A stretch of 46,751 bases of DNA from positions 1-46,751 of the forward strand of contig JAGWBU010000033.1 in assembly GCA_021295735.1 (NCBI GenBank), written 5' to 3'. The notes beneath the pieces were generated by a model. That model had not been told where the DNA came from, made no database searches, and saw nothing but the letters and a program-made list of their open reading frames with translations. The first letter of the stretch is position 1. The number at the start of each line of letters is the position of its first letter. The stretch comes from Candidatus Poribacteria bacterium. Lineage in GTDB: Bacteria > Poribacteria > WGA-4E > WGA-3G. Of the stretch, positions 17,890-26,429 are shown piece by piece. The position numbers and the translations under genes are program-made.

Positions 17890-18041
17890 CAGGACTTACG
17901 CACTTTTTTTTAAAGTCCCTCTGATAAGGGGATTTAGGGGGCGGGCCCCCATAGCGATAGCGTATGGGGAGATAAAATACCGAAATTACGGCTTTTTAAG
18001 TCCAACTATTTCCTTTTTTTGCTCATTTTGCGTAAGTCCTG
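17890..18041. mobile_element. MITE with CAGGACTTACGCA ends and target duplication
   Basis: A 152-bp element with perfect 13-bp inverted ends (CAGGACTTACGCA at 17890-17902, complement at 18029-18041). It is flanked by the direct repeat ACATTT (17884-17889 and 18042-18047), which is read as a target duplication. The same 13-bp end sits at 46650-46662 beside a transposase 3' end, so this is probably a non-autonomous relative. Its interior word TTAAAGTCC...GGGATTTAGGGG recurs near 32163. A decayed end-like word (TAGGACTTAGGCA) lies near 17815. Confidence 0.75.
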
Positions 18042-18107
18042 ACATTTATCTTAGTCGCAAGAGACACTCAGAGTTCCACCGTGCTTGACAGACTCTTTCG
18101 TGCCATA

Positions 18108-18869
18108 CTATTCTTTAGGTCGCCAGAGATGTTCTTCAGTTATTCCCAATTCTTCCAAAATTGGTTCAAGTAATGATAATTCTCCCAGCTGCTTTGTGTT
18201 ATGTGCATCGCTCCCAATGAGCAATTTCACATCCCGTTCCAAGCATAGTTGATAGAACTCAATGAGGTGGAGTTGATTGTAACGGACCATCTTAGGACTG
18301 ATCTCTATACCCAAACCGCGCTGAGAAGCAAGGTCCAGTTGATAAATTAACCTTTTCTGCTCAAGGTTGCGCATCATTTCCTGTCCAAAAGCAGCAAGTT
18401 CCTCTTGAGTAAACTGAAAGACATCTGGGGAGAGCAGAAATGGATGGACGACTGCATCGGTGATAGGACAAGCAATCGCTGCCTCAAACATATAAATTTC
18501 GTGGAGTGCCACACGCCGTGGATCGCGAAAACTTCTCGGTTGTGCGACACCTCGTAGGTGGTAGTGATTCGGAGCCATCAGGACATAATCAAAATATGAT
18601 GCCAAACGAATGTTAATTGAGGTAACCTGATATTCCAACATCTGTGACTCCACACCAAAATGCACTTCAATTGATGCGTCCGCCTGCTTTATTGCCTCCC
18701 GTGCAGCTTGAATCGTTTTTACTTTGGACTGATAACTGTAATCATGATCAGTTATCCCGATTGCTTCAGTCCCACGTTCCTGTTGAAATTGAATAATTTT
18801 CTCTATACTAAATTCATTGTCCGCACATCCGGAAAGTTGTGTATGGATATGGTAGTCACAACTAAACAT
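18108..18869 (-). CDS. PHP-domain phosphoesterase
   Basis: A 253-residue protein of the polymerase-and-histidinol-phosphatase family. The metal-binding motifs are in order: DYHIHT (H7, H9), GITDHDY, GVESQM, a conserved His in VVHPF, and GSDAH near the end. It is like histidinol phosphatase or YcdX-type phosphoesterases; the substrate is unknown. The start at 18869 is chosen because AAGGAG lies 6 bases ahead, while a TTG start 5 codons upstream has none. It is a single minus-strand gene between two repeat-filled gaps. Confidence 0.85.
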   Translation of the reverse strand: MFSCDYHIHTQLSGCADNEFSIEKIIQFQQERGTEAIGITDHDYSYQSKVKTIQAAREAIKQADASIEVHFGVESQMLEYQVTSINIRLASYFDYVLMAPNHYHLRGVAQPRSFRDPRRVALHEIYMFEAAIACPITDAVVHPFLLSPDVFQFTQEELAAFGQEMMRNLEQKRLIYQLDLASQRGLGIEISPKMVRYNQLHLIEFYQLCLERDVKLLIGSDAHNTKQLGELSLLEPILEELGITEEHLWRPKE

Positions 18870-18968
18870 TTCGTACTCCTTCAAACTTTTTCATTCCTAA
18901 TAGAATTATTGCAAAATATTAGATGTATTGCAACAAAAAATTGCAGAAGCGATAAACCGTTAACATAA

Positions 18969-19529
18969 CGTGAGTTTGATAAATCCCGTAGGGAATCAAC
19001 ACCGAATGCCATAGGCGCATTCGGTGGGGTAGAACGGAAATGGACAATAAAAACAGCCTCTAAAGAGAGGTTGTTGACCCATTTGAGGTCTACATTTCTG
19101 AAAAAATAAGTGAAACCCAACTCGCTCTACCCATAGGTGTAAACTTAAGCACATAATTACCAGATTGTCTCTTGTGGGAGGGAGACCTTGTCCGCCCGAT
19201 TTTGTGAGACTCAAACTGTCCAATCGGGGTTGAAAACCCGCCAAATGCCAAAAAGCGCATGCTGCGTTGATTTGGCAGCATGCCGGACGGGGAATGCCAA
19301 AGGGCATTCGGACCCGGTGAATGACTAAAGACGAATGCGCGTATGGTATTCGCCATGATTCATACCGTTGATTTCTTGATTTGGCGCATGCTGCGTTGAT
19401 TTGGCTGAATGCCCGACAAATGCCACAGGCGCATTTGGCGTTGATTCAAGCATTCATAGCGTTGATTTATGGGTTTCGCTTTGCTCTACCCAACGGACAT
19501 CTATATTCATTCTAATTATCAAGCTCACG
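18969..19529. mobile_element. MITE-like element, CGTGAG family, 561 bp
   Basis: Ends are CGTGAGTTTGATAA (18969) and TTATCAAGCTCACG (to 19529), 13 of 14 complementary. Flanking 9-bp direct repeats TTAACATAA (18960-18968 and 19530-19538) look like a target duplication. No convincing gene is inside. It holds stacked copies of GCATTYGGCG/GCGTTGATT words and two copies of GCGCATGCTGCGTTGATT (19255 and 19384). It is related by its ends to the element at 14776 and the solo end at 32124. Confidence 0.65.
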
Positions 19530-19600
19530 TTAACATAAAATGTTCCAAGAACACCTTAACTTTTAAAATAACGGAAATACGTGAGTCACTATTTTTTTCC

Positions 19601-19630
19601 TTGCAAATTTCAACTAAATTAGGATATACT
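19601..19630 (+). promoter_or_regulatory. Promoter of the nuo operon
   Basis: TTGCAA (19601-19606) and TATACT (19625-19630) are spaced by 18 bases, 80 bases before nuoA and just outside the mobile element. This is the best sigma-70-like match ahead of the operon. Confidence 0.5.
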
Positions 19631-19709
19631 TTTATAGACTCAATAAAAAAATAACACACCGCAAGACTAACTGATAAAGACTTGGTTCTAAAAATAAGGG
19701 TAATTATAG

Positions 19710-20120
19710 ATGCTATTTAATTTTGCAAATGTCCTGATTTTTTTAGTTGTCGGCTGCCTATTTGTCATCTTAAACCTTACTATTTCTCGCCTCCTGCATA
19801 CAAAACTGTTTTCAGGCGAAAAATATATCCCTTATGAATGCGGGGAAGACCCAATTGGCGACACACGGATCAAGTTCAACACTCGTTTTTACGTTATTGC
19901 ACTTATCTTTTTAATCTTTGACGTGGAAGTCGTTTTCCTTCTTCCATGGGCAGTTGTTTTCCGAAGTTTAGGTCTCTTTGCATTTTTGGAAATGCTTGTC
20001 TTTATAGCAATTTTATTAGTTGGTCTCGCTTATGTCTGGGCAAAAGGCGATCTTGAGTGGATACGTTCTACGCAATTAGAGGTCCAATCCTTCCAGAGGG
20101 AGGAAAGTTATGATAATTGA
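19710..20120 (+). CDS. nuoA: NADH-quinone oxidoreductase subunit A
   Basis: A 136-residue inner-membrane protein with three membrane segments. The conserved segment [20 protein letters not shown] contains the Cys of the quinone-site loop, and [14 protein letters not shown] is the second conserved stretch. Length is normal. It opens the complex I operon and overlaps nuoB by 11 bases. It helps form the junction between the proton-pumping arm and the Q module. Confidence 0.95.
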   Translation: MLFNFANVLIFLVVGCLFVILNLTISRLLHTKLFSGEKYIPYECGEDPIGDTRIKFNTRFYVIALIFLIFDVEVVFLLPWAVVFRSLGLFAFLEMLVFIAILLVGLAYVWAKGDLEWIRSTQLEVQSFQREESYDN

Positions 20121-20733
20121 TGAAAAATTAGATAAAAACGTTATTGTTACTTCAGTTGATGCCGTTGCGAATTGGGCGCGTTCCTCAGCGCTTTGGCCGA
20201 TGACGTTTGGTCTTGCTTGCTGTGCAATCGAGTTTATGGCTACCGCTGCTTCTAACTACGACTTGGACAGATTCGGGGCAGGTGTTCCGCGTGCAACACC
20301 ACGCCAATCTGATTTAATGGTGATCTCTGGTACTGTAACGCTGAAAATGGCAACACGTATCAAACGCCTTTATGAGCAAATGCCTGAACCCAAGTACGTT
20401 ATTTCTATGGGAAGCTGCGCTACCAGTGGTGGTCCTTATTGGCAGCATGGATACCACGTTCTAAAAGGTGTTGATCGGATAATCCCCGTTGACGTTTACG
20501 TGCCCGGATGTCCCCCGCGCCCAGAAGCACTTATTGAAGGTTTGTTAAAATTACAGGAAAAAATCAAAACCCAAACCGTCGCAAAACGTGCTAATGTTCC
20601 GTTCCTGAAAAGACTTTTCACCAAAACAGAATGGTACGAACACGAAAAAACTGAACAGACTGAAGGTGCTGATGAAACAGAAACGGCTGCATCTGAAGCA
20701 TCTGAAGACCAAGCCGCTGAAACTACCGCATAA
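20110..20733 (+). CDS. nuoB: NADH-quinone oxidoreductase subunit B
   Basis: A 207-residue subunit carrying the N2 [4Fe-4S] cluster. Ligands are the tandem Cys in [10 protein letters not shown] (C37, C38), Cys in GSCATSGG (C103) and Cys in VPGCPPRPE (C134). After about residue 165 there is a long acidic Ala/Glu/Thr tail not typical of the family core. It overlaps nuoA and is followed after 33 bases by nuoC. It passes electrons to quinone. Confidence 0.96.
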   Translation: MIIDEKLDKNVIVTSVDAVANWARSSALWPMTFGLACCAIEFMATAASNYDLDRFGAGVPRATPRQSDLMVISGTVTLKMATRIKRLYEQMPEPKYVISMGSCATSGGPYWQHGYHVLKGVDRIIPVDVYVPGCPPRPEALIEGLLKLQEKIKTQTVAKRANVPFLKRLFTKTEWYEHEKTEQTEGADETETAASEASEDQAAETTA

Positions 20734-20766
20734 AACCAGTACTATCTCATCTGGAGTAGATATTAC

Positions 20767-21252
20767 GTGAACCCAGAAGAAATTTATAAAATCCTAACCG
20801 ACAAGTTTGATGAATCTGTCCTCGGTTTTGACACCGAACTTGCGGGTGACCCAAGTATTCAAATTGCGCCATCAGCAATTGCAGACGTGTGTCAATTTCT
20901 TGCAGAAACTGACACGTTGGCGTTCGATTCGTTGATGTGTCTTAGCGGTGTTGATCTGGGCGCCAAGGAAGAATATCTCTCTGTCGTCTACCATCTCTAC
21001 GCTATGCAACATAGGCATAATGTGGTTTTGAAAGCACCCGTGCCGAAAACTGACGCGCATCTTCCAAGTGTTTCACATATCTGGAAAACTGCGGATTGGC
21101 ATGAGCGTGAAGCGTACGATCTATACGGTATTCTCTTTGAGGGGCACACCGACCTGCGCCGTATCCTACTTCCCGATGATTGGGAAGGATATCCGTTACG
21201 AAAAGATTACAAAGAACCCGACTTCTATCGTGGAATGCGCGTGCCTTACTAA
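20767..21252 (+). CDS. nuoC: NADH-quinone oxidoreductase subunit C
   Basis: A 161-residue Q-module subunit (30-kDa subunit homologue), separate rather than fused to NuoD. The signature WHEREAYDLYGILFEGHTDL and the end LPDDWEGYPLRKDY are diagnostic. The start is GTG. nuoD follows after 7 bases. Confidence 0.95.
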   Translation: MNPEEIYKILTDKFDESVLGFDTELAGDPSIQIAPSAIADVCQFLAETDTLAFDSLMCLSGVDLGAKEEYLSVVYHLYAMQHRHNVVLKAPVPKTDAHLPSVSHIWKTADWHEREAYDLYGILFEGHTDLRRILLPDDWEGYPLRKDYKEPDFYRGMRVPY

Positions 21253-21259
21253 GCAATAA

Positions 21260-22513
21260 ATGAAACAAATAGACATAATAGATAAAGTCAATCCTCAAAA
21301 CCCCACTATGGAAACCACACAACAGACAGAATCAAAAATAATAGAATTGAAACCTTTTACTGATGAGATGGTCGTAAATATGGGACCTCAACATCCAAGT
21401 ACACACGGGGTGTTACGTCTGGAATTGAGGTTGGATGGTGAGGTAGTGCGGGAAGCTATTCCACATATCGGTTATCTACATCGCTGTTTTGAGAAGCATT
21501 CAGAAAATCTCTCTTACCCCCAAATCATTCCTTTCACTGATCGCATGGATTATGTAGCGGCAATGAACCAGAATTGGGGGTTTTGTCTTGCTGTTGAAAA
21601 ACTGATGGCAGCAGATGAAACAAAAGATTTTGCAGTACCTGAACGGGCTGAATATTTGCGTATACTTATCTGCGAATTAAATCGGATTGCAAGTCATCTG
21701 TTATCTTTTGGAACGTATGGCATGGACATCGGGGCATTTACGCCGTTTCTCTATGCGTTTCGCGATCGAGAACGACTCCTCCTACTTTTTGAGAAAATCT
21801 GCGGTGCACGACTTACCTATAACTATATCCGCATCGGTGGTGTCTCTGAAATCATCCCGATGGAACCCGGTTCACTTGATGAACAGAATTTTTTGGACGA
21901 GATTAAAGATTTTCTCGACTATTTTGAACCGAAGATTGACGAATATAACGACCTTCTAACATCAAACAGTATTTTCTCCGAGAGGACTATGCGGGTCGCT
22001 GTGATGTCTGCAGAAATGGCGCTTAGCTACGGTGCGACTGGTCCAAATCTTCGCGGCTCAGGCATTGATTGGGATTTACGACGAGATGAACCGTATTCTA
22101 TTTATGACCGATTTGATTTTGATGTACCTGTTGCTAAGGATATTCCGGAGTTAGGGGCTGTTGTCGGGGACTGCTGGAGTCGCTACAAAGTGCGTATGGA
22201 CGAAATGAAGGAATCAGTGCGAATAGTCCGACAAATTTTAGCGGAAGGTCTTCCCGATGGTCCTGTCATGGCGGATTTGAAGGCTGTGCGTCCGCCAAAA
22301 GGTGAAATCTATTTCCGTAGTGAAGCACCGCGCGGCGAACTCGGATTTTATATAGTGAGTGACGGTACACCGAAGCCAGTACGCCTTAAAGGACGTTCCC
22401 CCTGTTTCAGTGCGTTAAGCGCGCTACAAGAACTGAGTCGTGGTTTGATGGTTGCAGATATTATTGCGATTATTGGTAGCATTGATATTGTCATGGGAGA
22501 AGTTGATCGGTAA
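21260..22513 (+). CDS. nuoD: NADH-quinone oxidoreductase subunit D
   Basis: A 417-residue Q-module subunit (49-kDa homologue). The signature MGPQHPSTHGVLRLEL is near residue 40, and the C-terminal DIVMGEVDR matches the family end. The Q-binding cavity lies between this protein and NuoB. The start could be 21260 or the in-frame ATG at 21308; neither has a strong ribosome site, so the first ~16 residues are uncertain. A small membrane gene, not nuoE, follows. Confidence 0.95.
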   Translation: MKQIDIIDKVNPQNPTMETTQQTESKIIELKPFTDEMVVNMGPQHPSTHGVLRLELRLDGEVVREAIPHIGYLHRCFEKHSENLSYPQIIPFTDRMDYVAAMNQNWGFCLAVEKLMAADETKDFAVPERAEYLRILICELNRIASHLLSFGTYGMDIGAFTPFLYAFRDRERLLLLFEKICGARLTYNYIRIGGVSEIIPMEPGSLDEQNFLDEIKDFLDYFEPKIDEYNDLLTSNSIFSERTMRVAVMSAEMALSYGATGPNLRGSGIDWDLRRDEPYSIYDRFDFDVPVAKDIPELGAVVGDCWSRYKVRMDEMKESVRIVRQILAEGLPDGPVMADLKAVRPPKGEIYFRSEAPRGELGFYIVSDGTPKPVRLKGRSPCFSALSALQELSRGLMVADIIAIIGSIDIVMGEVDR

Positions 22514-22523
22514 CAACATCTAA

Positions 22524-22829
22524 ATGGAGTTTACAATGAGAATCACAACTATGACACAAGCAAAGATAGTTTTTTGGACTGCCACAGTGATGGTCGTTCT
22601 CGCAGCGTTAATAGTGTTCTTGACCAATTTTGATGGGGCACTCTTGCTTATTGGTGCAATATTGCTGTATGAAGCGGTTGCTCGATCTGAACCGGGACGT
22701 GAAATATTTCCAAACCAAACGAGTCTCTTGCCTAAGAACAAGGTATTTTTGTGGATATTCGCATTGTCAGGGATTCTATTGACTGTAAATTCGGTTTTAG
22801 AACTTTGGAAATTTGTGTTTGCCGCATAG
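22524..22829 (+). CDS. Small membrane protein within the nuo operon (x)
   Basis: A 101-residue protein with about three hydrophobic segments (residues ~14-35, 37-54 and 77-99) and a polar loop near residues 55-75. It lies 10 bases after nuoD and 76 bases before nuoH, where most operons carry nuoEFG. I do not recognise it as a NuoE, NuoF or NuoG, which are soluble cofactor proteins. It may be an accessory or assembly factor for this complex I, or a hitch-hiker; only the position supports a link. Confidence 0.65.
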   Translation: MEFTMRITTMTQAKIVFWTATVMVVLAALIVFLTNFDGALLLIGAILLYEAVARSEPGREIFPNQTSLLPKNKVFLWIFALSGILLTVNSVLELWKFVFAA

Positions 22830-22905
22830 CATAAGTAGTATCCTAAAGTAAGGGATAGATTTATTTGTGGACAGTGTAGGTATTCCGAATCTATTAGGAG
22901 ATTAG

Positions 22906-24150
22906 ATGTCAGATTTTTTATCTCAGTTTTTTTCTCCAAGAATAAATTTGCAAGAGGAAACCAATTGGGCAACAGATTTCGTCCAAAATGTTATCATTCC
23001 ACGATTGCCAGAAGCGGTCGCGGGACATTTCTCTGTGGAATTAGGCACTGTTCTCGTTATGGTTGCTTTTGCTGGTATTTTCGTCGCTGTTGTGCCGCTA
23101 CTTCCATTGGTCTTAGTGCTTGCTGAGCGGAAAGTCGCTGCGCGTTTTCAGAACCGAACAGGTCCCATGCGTGTAGGTCCCTGGGGCACGCTGCAAACGT
23201 TGGCAGACGGCATAAAACTCATCTTCAAAGAAGATTTTATTCCACCACAAGGCGATAAACTCCTTTTCTTACTTGCACCCTATGTCATATTTGCTTGCTC
23301 TTTTGCGGTGTTTGCCGCAATTCCGTTCGGTGATGGAATCCCTATTCCTGGCGACTTTAATATCGGCATCTTCTATATTATGGCGATCTCCTCTGTAATT
23401 GTCATGGGAGTGATAATGGCAGGTTGGTCCTCAAACAGCAAATGGTCGCTGTTGGGTTCGTTACGCTCCGCTGCACAGATTGTCAGTTATGAAATCCCTC
23501 TCGGTCTCTCTATTTTGACAGTTGTTATGCTCGTTGAAAGTTTGGGGATGAAGCAGATTGTGGCAAGTCAGGATGGTGGAATTTTCACTTGGCTCATTTT
23601 TCGGACACCATTTACCTTTATCGCATTCTTTATTTTCTTTATATCTTCTATTGCCGAAGTCAATCGAACACCGTTTGATCTGCCAGAAGCAGAATCTGAA
23701 ATTGTTGCCGGATTTCATACCGAATATAGTGGCATGCGGTTTGCGCTCTTCTTTATTGCTGAATACGCAAATATGTTCGCTGTCAGTGCAATTGCCGTGA
23801 CGCTTTTCCTTGGTGGATGGCAAGGTGTCTTGCCGGGGTACGATTTCCTCGGAGGTTTCCCAGGGTTCGTTATCAAAACATTAGGACTCGTCTTCCTGAT
23901 GATGTGGTTGAGGTGGACACTGCCACGTTTACGAGTCGATCAACTCATGAATCTGTGCTGGAAATATTTTATTCCTATTTCTTTTTTCAACATTTTAGGC
24001 ACAGGAATATGGGGTCTGATTTTTAGACATGATGATGTATGGAGTATCGGAATCAGTTGTGCGATTATCTATGTGGGTCTAATCGGCGCGTATGCCGTCG
24101 CTGGCAGGAATCTTGCGCGAAAACCTGAGCCACAAGCGAGCTCAGTTTAA
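22906..24150 (+). CDS. nuoH: NADH-quinone oxidoreductase subunit H
   Basis: A 414-residue inner-membrane subunit (ND1 homologue). The signatures AERKVAARFQNRTGPMRVGP and ISSIAEVNRTPFDLPEAESE are clear. It forms the quinone channel with NuoB and NuoD. AGGAG lies 5 bases before the ATG. An extra ~40-residue N-terminal stretch precedes the first membrane helix. Confidence 0.96.
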   Translation: MSDFLSQFFSPRINLQEETNWATDFVQNVIIPRLPEAVAGHFSVELGTVLVMVAFAGIFVAVVPLLPLVLVLAERKVAARFQNRTGPMRVGPWGTLQTLADGIKLIFKEDFIPPQGDKLLFLLAPYVIFACSFAVFAAIPFGDGIPIPGDFNIGIFYIMAISSVIVMGVIMAGWSSNSKWSLLGSLRSAAQIVSYEIPLGLSILTVVMLVESLGMKQIVASQDGGIFTWLIFRTPFTFIAFFIFFISSIAEVNRTPFDLPEAESEIVAGFHTEYSGMRFALFFIAEYANMFAVSAIAVTLFLGGWQGVLPGYDFLGGFPGFVIKTLGLVFLMMWLRWTLPRLRVDQLMNLCWKYFIPISFFNILGTGIWGLIFRHDDVWSIGISCAIIYVGLIGAYAVAGRNLARKPEPQASSV

Positions 24151-24227
24151 ATTGTGGTATCAACAATAAAGAAAAATCACATTAGTTTTTATGGATAGAA
24201 ATTGCTAAGCAAATTCAGGAGTACATT

Positions 24228-24517
24228 ATGGATACTGCAAAAATTGTTTTGTACCTCGTAAAAACGGATCACAAATTTCAATGGATGCTTGCCGCAATCT
24301 TTTTGATGTTTGTAGGTCTTTTCGTAGTATTCTTCGGTAAGTCAATTGGTTTGGAAACCAATACAAAAAATTTAATTACAAGCGGATTGTTTGGATCGGC
24401 TGCTTAATTTTCTTTTTTGTCAGTGAAAAGAGCAAATATTTTAACCTGTTTATGTGTGGATTTTTTAGTGCATTATTTCTCATGACTCTTTTCGATCTAT
24501 TGGGGCATGGTTGGTAA
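24228..24517 (+). pseudogene. Second small membrane protein within the nuo operon (y), frameshifted
   Basis: From ATG 24228 a 59-residue frame ends at 24407. The coding pattern continues in another frame as WIGCLIFFFVSEKSKYF...DLLGHGW to a stop at 24517. Adding one G to the GG near 24383 joins them (TSGIVWIGCLIFFF), giving about 96 residues with three membrane segments. AGGA is before the ATG. It sits between nuoH and nuoI. The family is not recognised; its length and topology resemble the 101-residue gene before nuoH. The break may be an assembly indel. Confidence 0.6.
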
Positions 24518-24568
24518 TCTGCATCTGTAGTGTCAAGAAAACTACAGACTTAAAAAGGAACATTTGTT

Positions 24569-25288
24569 ATGGACAAATACATACGCAACATATATAAAGG
24601 CGTTTATACCGTCCTCGTTGGTATGCGGATCACGATTCGGCAGTTTTTTGAACCCAACGTCACACACCAATATCCCTACGAACACGATTTTGAGAAAAAG
24701 CAGAACGTCCGTGAAATTCCAAAGGGTTATCGTGGTCAACTCTACAATCGGATTGAGGATTGTATCGGCTGCAAAAAATGTGAGTTGATTTGCCCTGTGG
24801 ATTGTATTACGATTACAGGCGACAAACTTCCGAAAGGTGAACAACTCTGGGATAGCATGAACGTTGTACACTTCAAGGATGGGCGTGAAGTCATCGGAAT
24901 CATTGAAGGTGACGACAAGAAAATAATGTCAGAAGACTCCATGACTATTACAAATATAACGACACGCTTAGGATCACAAGAAGTCGTTGACCGCTTGGAG
25001 CCATCGGAAGATGAAAGCCGAACTGAAACCTTTACCACAGACGAAGTGTCTCGCGTCGTTACGCGTAACCCCGTTGTTTTTTATCTTGACCAGTTCGATA
25101 TTGATATGTCTCTCTGTATGTATTGTGGGCTTTGCACGGAAGTTTGTCCAACACAATGCCTCGTCATGAAGGATTCACTTGAAGGTATTGAGTATTCAAG
25201 TTTTGACCGCACAGACTTAATTTTCAATTTTGACAAGCAGGAGATGTACGATAAAGACGAAACGGATAACACACAAGCTGCAGATTAG
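24569..25288 (+). CDS. nuoI: NADH-quinone oxidoreductase subunit I, with a long insert between clusters
   Basis: A 239-residue ferredoxin-like subunit with two [4Fe-4S] sites: C65, C68, C71, C75 (CIGCKKCELICPVDC) and C183, C186, C189, C193 (CMYCGLCTEVCPTQC). In ordinary NuoI the two motifs are about 28 residues apart; here they are 107 apart, because of an insert rich in Asp, Glu and Thr. The N-terminal amphipathic stretch and PKGYRGQLYNRIEDC are typical. It carries electrons from the input module toward NuoB. Confidence 0.93.
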   Translation: MDKYIRNIYKGVYTVLVGMRITIRQFFEPNVTHQYPYEHDFEKKQNVREIPKGYRGQLYNRIEDCIGCKKCELICPVDCITITGDKLPKGEQLWDSMNVVHFKDGREVIGIIEGDDKKIMSEDSMTITNITTRLGSQEVVDRLEPSEDESRTETFTTDEVSRVVTRNPVVFYLDQFDIDMSLCMYCGLCTEVCPTQCLVMKDSLEGIEYSSFDRTDLIFNFDKQEMYDKDETDNTQAAD

Positions 25289-25329
25289 GGCAGTTCTACG
25301 TTCAAAGTTTTTGCAAGAATAGTTTATAA

Positions 25330-25848
25330 ATGGAATTTACAATCAAAACATTTATTTTTTACGGATTCGCACTTTTGACAATTGCCTCCGCACTGGCAGT
25401 GGTAACCGTGCGAAACATTGTCCATGCGGCATTTGCGCTAATGGTCACGCTGTTTGGGGTTGCGGGGCTTTACGTGTTTTTACAAGCAGATTTTCTCGCA
25501 GCAACACAAGTGATTGTCTACGTCGGTGGTATTCTGGTGCTTATCCTCTTCGGTGTTATGATGACAAGCGGACGGTTGGAGATGCGTATCCACATTGAAC
25601 GCGGTCAACTGCTGTTAGGCGGTGGGATTTCTCTTGCACTGCTTATGCTCCTTTTGACTGTGATTGCCAATACACCTAAATGGGAAAATCTTACCGATGA
25701 CGGAACGGCATTTGCACCAACAACTGAACGCATCGGTAAACTAATTTTGAATGAAAAATTTCTACTACCGTTTGAGGTTGCTTCTGTGCTGCTATTAGTT
25801 GCGTTAATCGGTGCTGCGCTTATTTCTCGCAAGGAGGTCCGGGATTAA
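25330..25848 (+). CDS. nuoJ: NADH-quinone oxidoreductase subunit J
   Basis: A 172-residue inner-membrane subunit (ND6 homologue) with five membrane segments. The conserved segment ATQVIVYVGGILVLILFGVM is present. A 261-base repeat-filled gap separates it from nuoK, although the two usually abut. Confidence 0.93.
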   Translation: MEFTIKTFIFYGFALLTIASALAVVTVRNIVHAAFALMVTLFGVAGLYVFLQADFLAATQVIVYVGGILVLILFGVMMTSGRLEMRIHIERGQLLLGGGISLALLMLLLTVIANTPKWENLTDDGTAFAPTTERIGKLILNEKFLLPFEVASVLLLVALIGAALISRKEVRD

Positions 25849-26109
25849 TTCCTTGTATTTTTTAATTGAGTTTGTAGGTTGGGTAGAGCGCAAGCGAAAC
25901 CCTTATGTGTCAATTTAGAGCCTGATTTTCTCGTTGGAAGGTTAATGATCCAGATTTTCTTCTTGTAGGAGCGACCTCTTGGTCGCGACCAGGAGGTCGC
26001 TCCTACAGAATGCAAGAGGCGCAATAAATTGCGCGACTACAAACGCGTTTTTTCTTAAATTGACACCTATAGGTAAAGCGCAAGCGAAACCCAACGCTTA
26101 GGATAAAAA
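25849..26109. repeat. Repeat cluster inside the nuo operon, with a 44-bp palindrome
   Basis: The nuoJ-nuoK gap holds a GGTTGGGTAGAGCGCAAGCG word near 25875, a near-perfect 44-bp palindrome at 25964-26007 (arms TGTAGGAGCGACC... and ...GGTCGCTCCTACA, 21 of 22 paired), an inverted copy of the 17854 repeat, and an ATTGACACCTATAGG word near 26059. No gene is seen. The palindrome would fold into a strong hairpin in the nuo transcript. Confidence 0.7.
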
Positions 26110-26418
26110 ATGAGTCTACAACACTATTTAGTAATCAGTGCAATTCTATTTACGCTCGGCATTTTTGCAGTGCTAACTCGGAAAAACGCTATCAGCATTC
26201 TGATGGGTATTGAACTTATTCTCAATTCCTGTAATCTTAACTTCGTTGCATTTTCGCGTTTTGTTACGCCACCCGAAATTATTGATGGTCAGATAATCGC
26301 TATCTTCGGTATTGTGCTTGCCGCAGCAGAAGCAGCTGTTTTTCTCGCAATTATTCTCGCTATTTACCGTGAATTCGGTAGCATCCGTCCAGACGAAGTG
26401 GATACCTTGAAAGGTTAA
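26110..26418 (+). CDS. nuoK: NADH-quinone oxidoreductase subunit K
   Basis: A 102-residue inner-membrane subunit (ND4L homologue) with three membrane segments. The two buried Glu of proton translocation are seen in MGIELILNS (E35) and AAAEAAVFLA (E74). Length is exactly that of the family. nuoL follows after 11 bases. Confidence 0.95.
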   Translation: MSLQHYLVISAILFTLGIFAVLTRKNAISILMGIELILNSCNLNFVAFSRFVTPPEIIDGQIIAIFGIVLAAAEAAVFLAIILAIYREFGSIRPDEVDTLKG

Positions 26419-26429
26419 AAACAAAAAAC

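Noticed and set aside
19469-19654. 61-residue open frame before nuoA
   Set aside because: It starts in repeat DNA, crosses the element end and the nuo promoter, and resembles no protein.
22524-22829. NuoE, NuoF or NuoG in the nuo operon
   Set aside because: The gene after nuoD is a 101-residue membrane protein without iron-sulfur or flavin motifs.
25964-26007. Rho-independent terminator between nuoJ and nuoK
   Set aside because: The hairpin is strong but lacks a following T-run and would split an essential operon; copies elsewhere show it is a dispersed palindrome.
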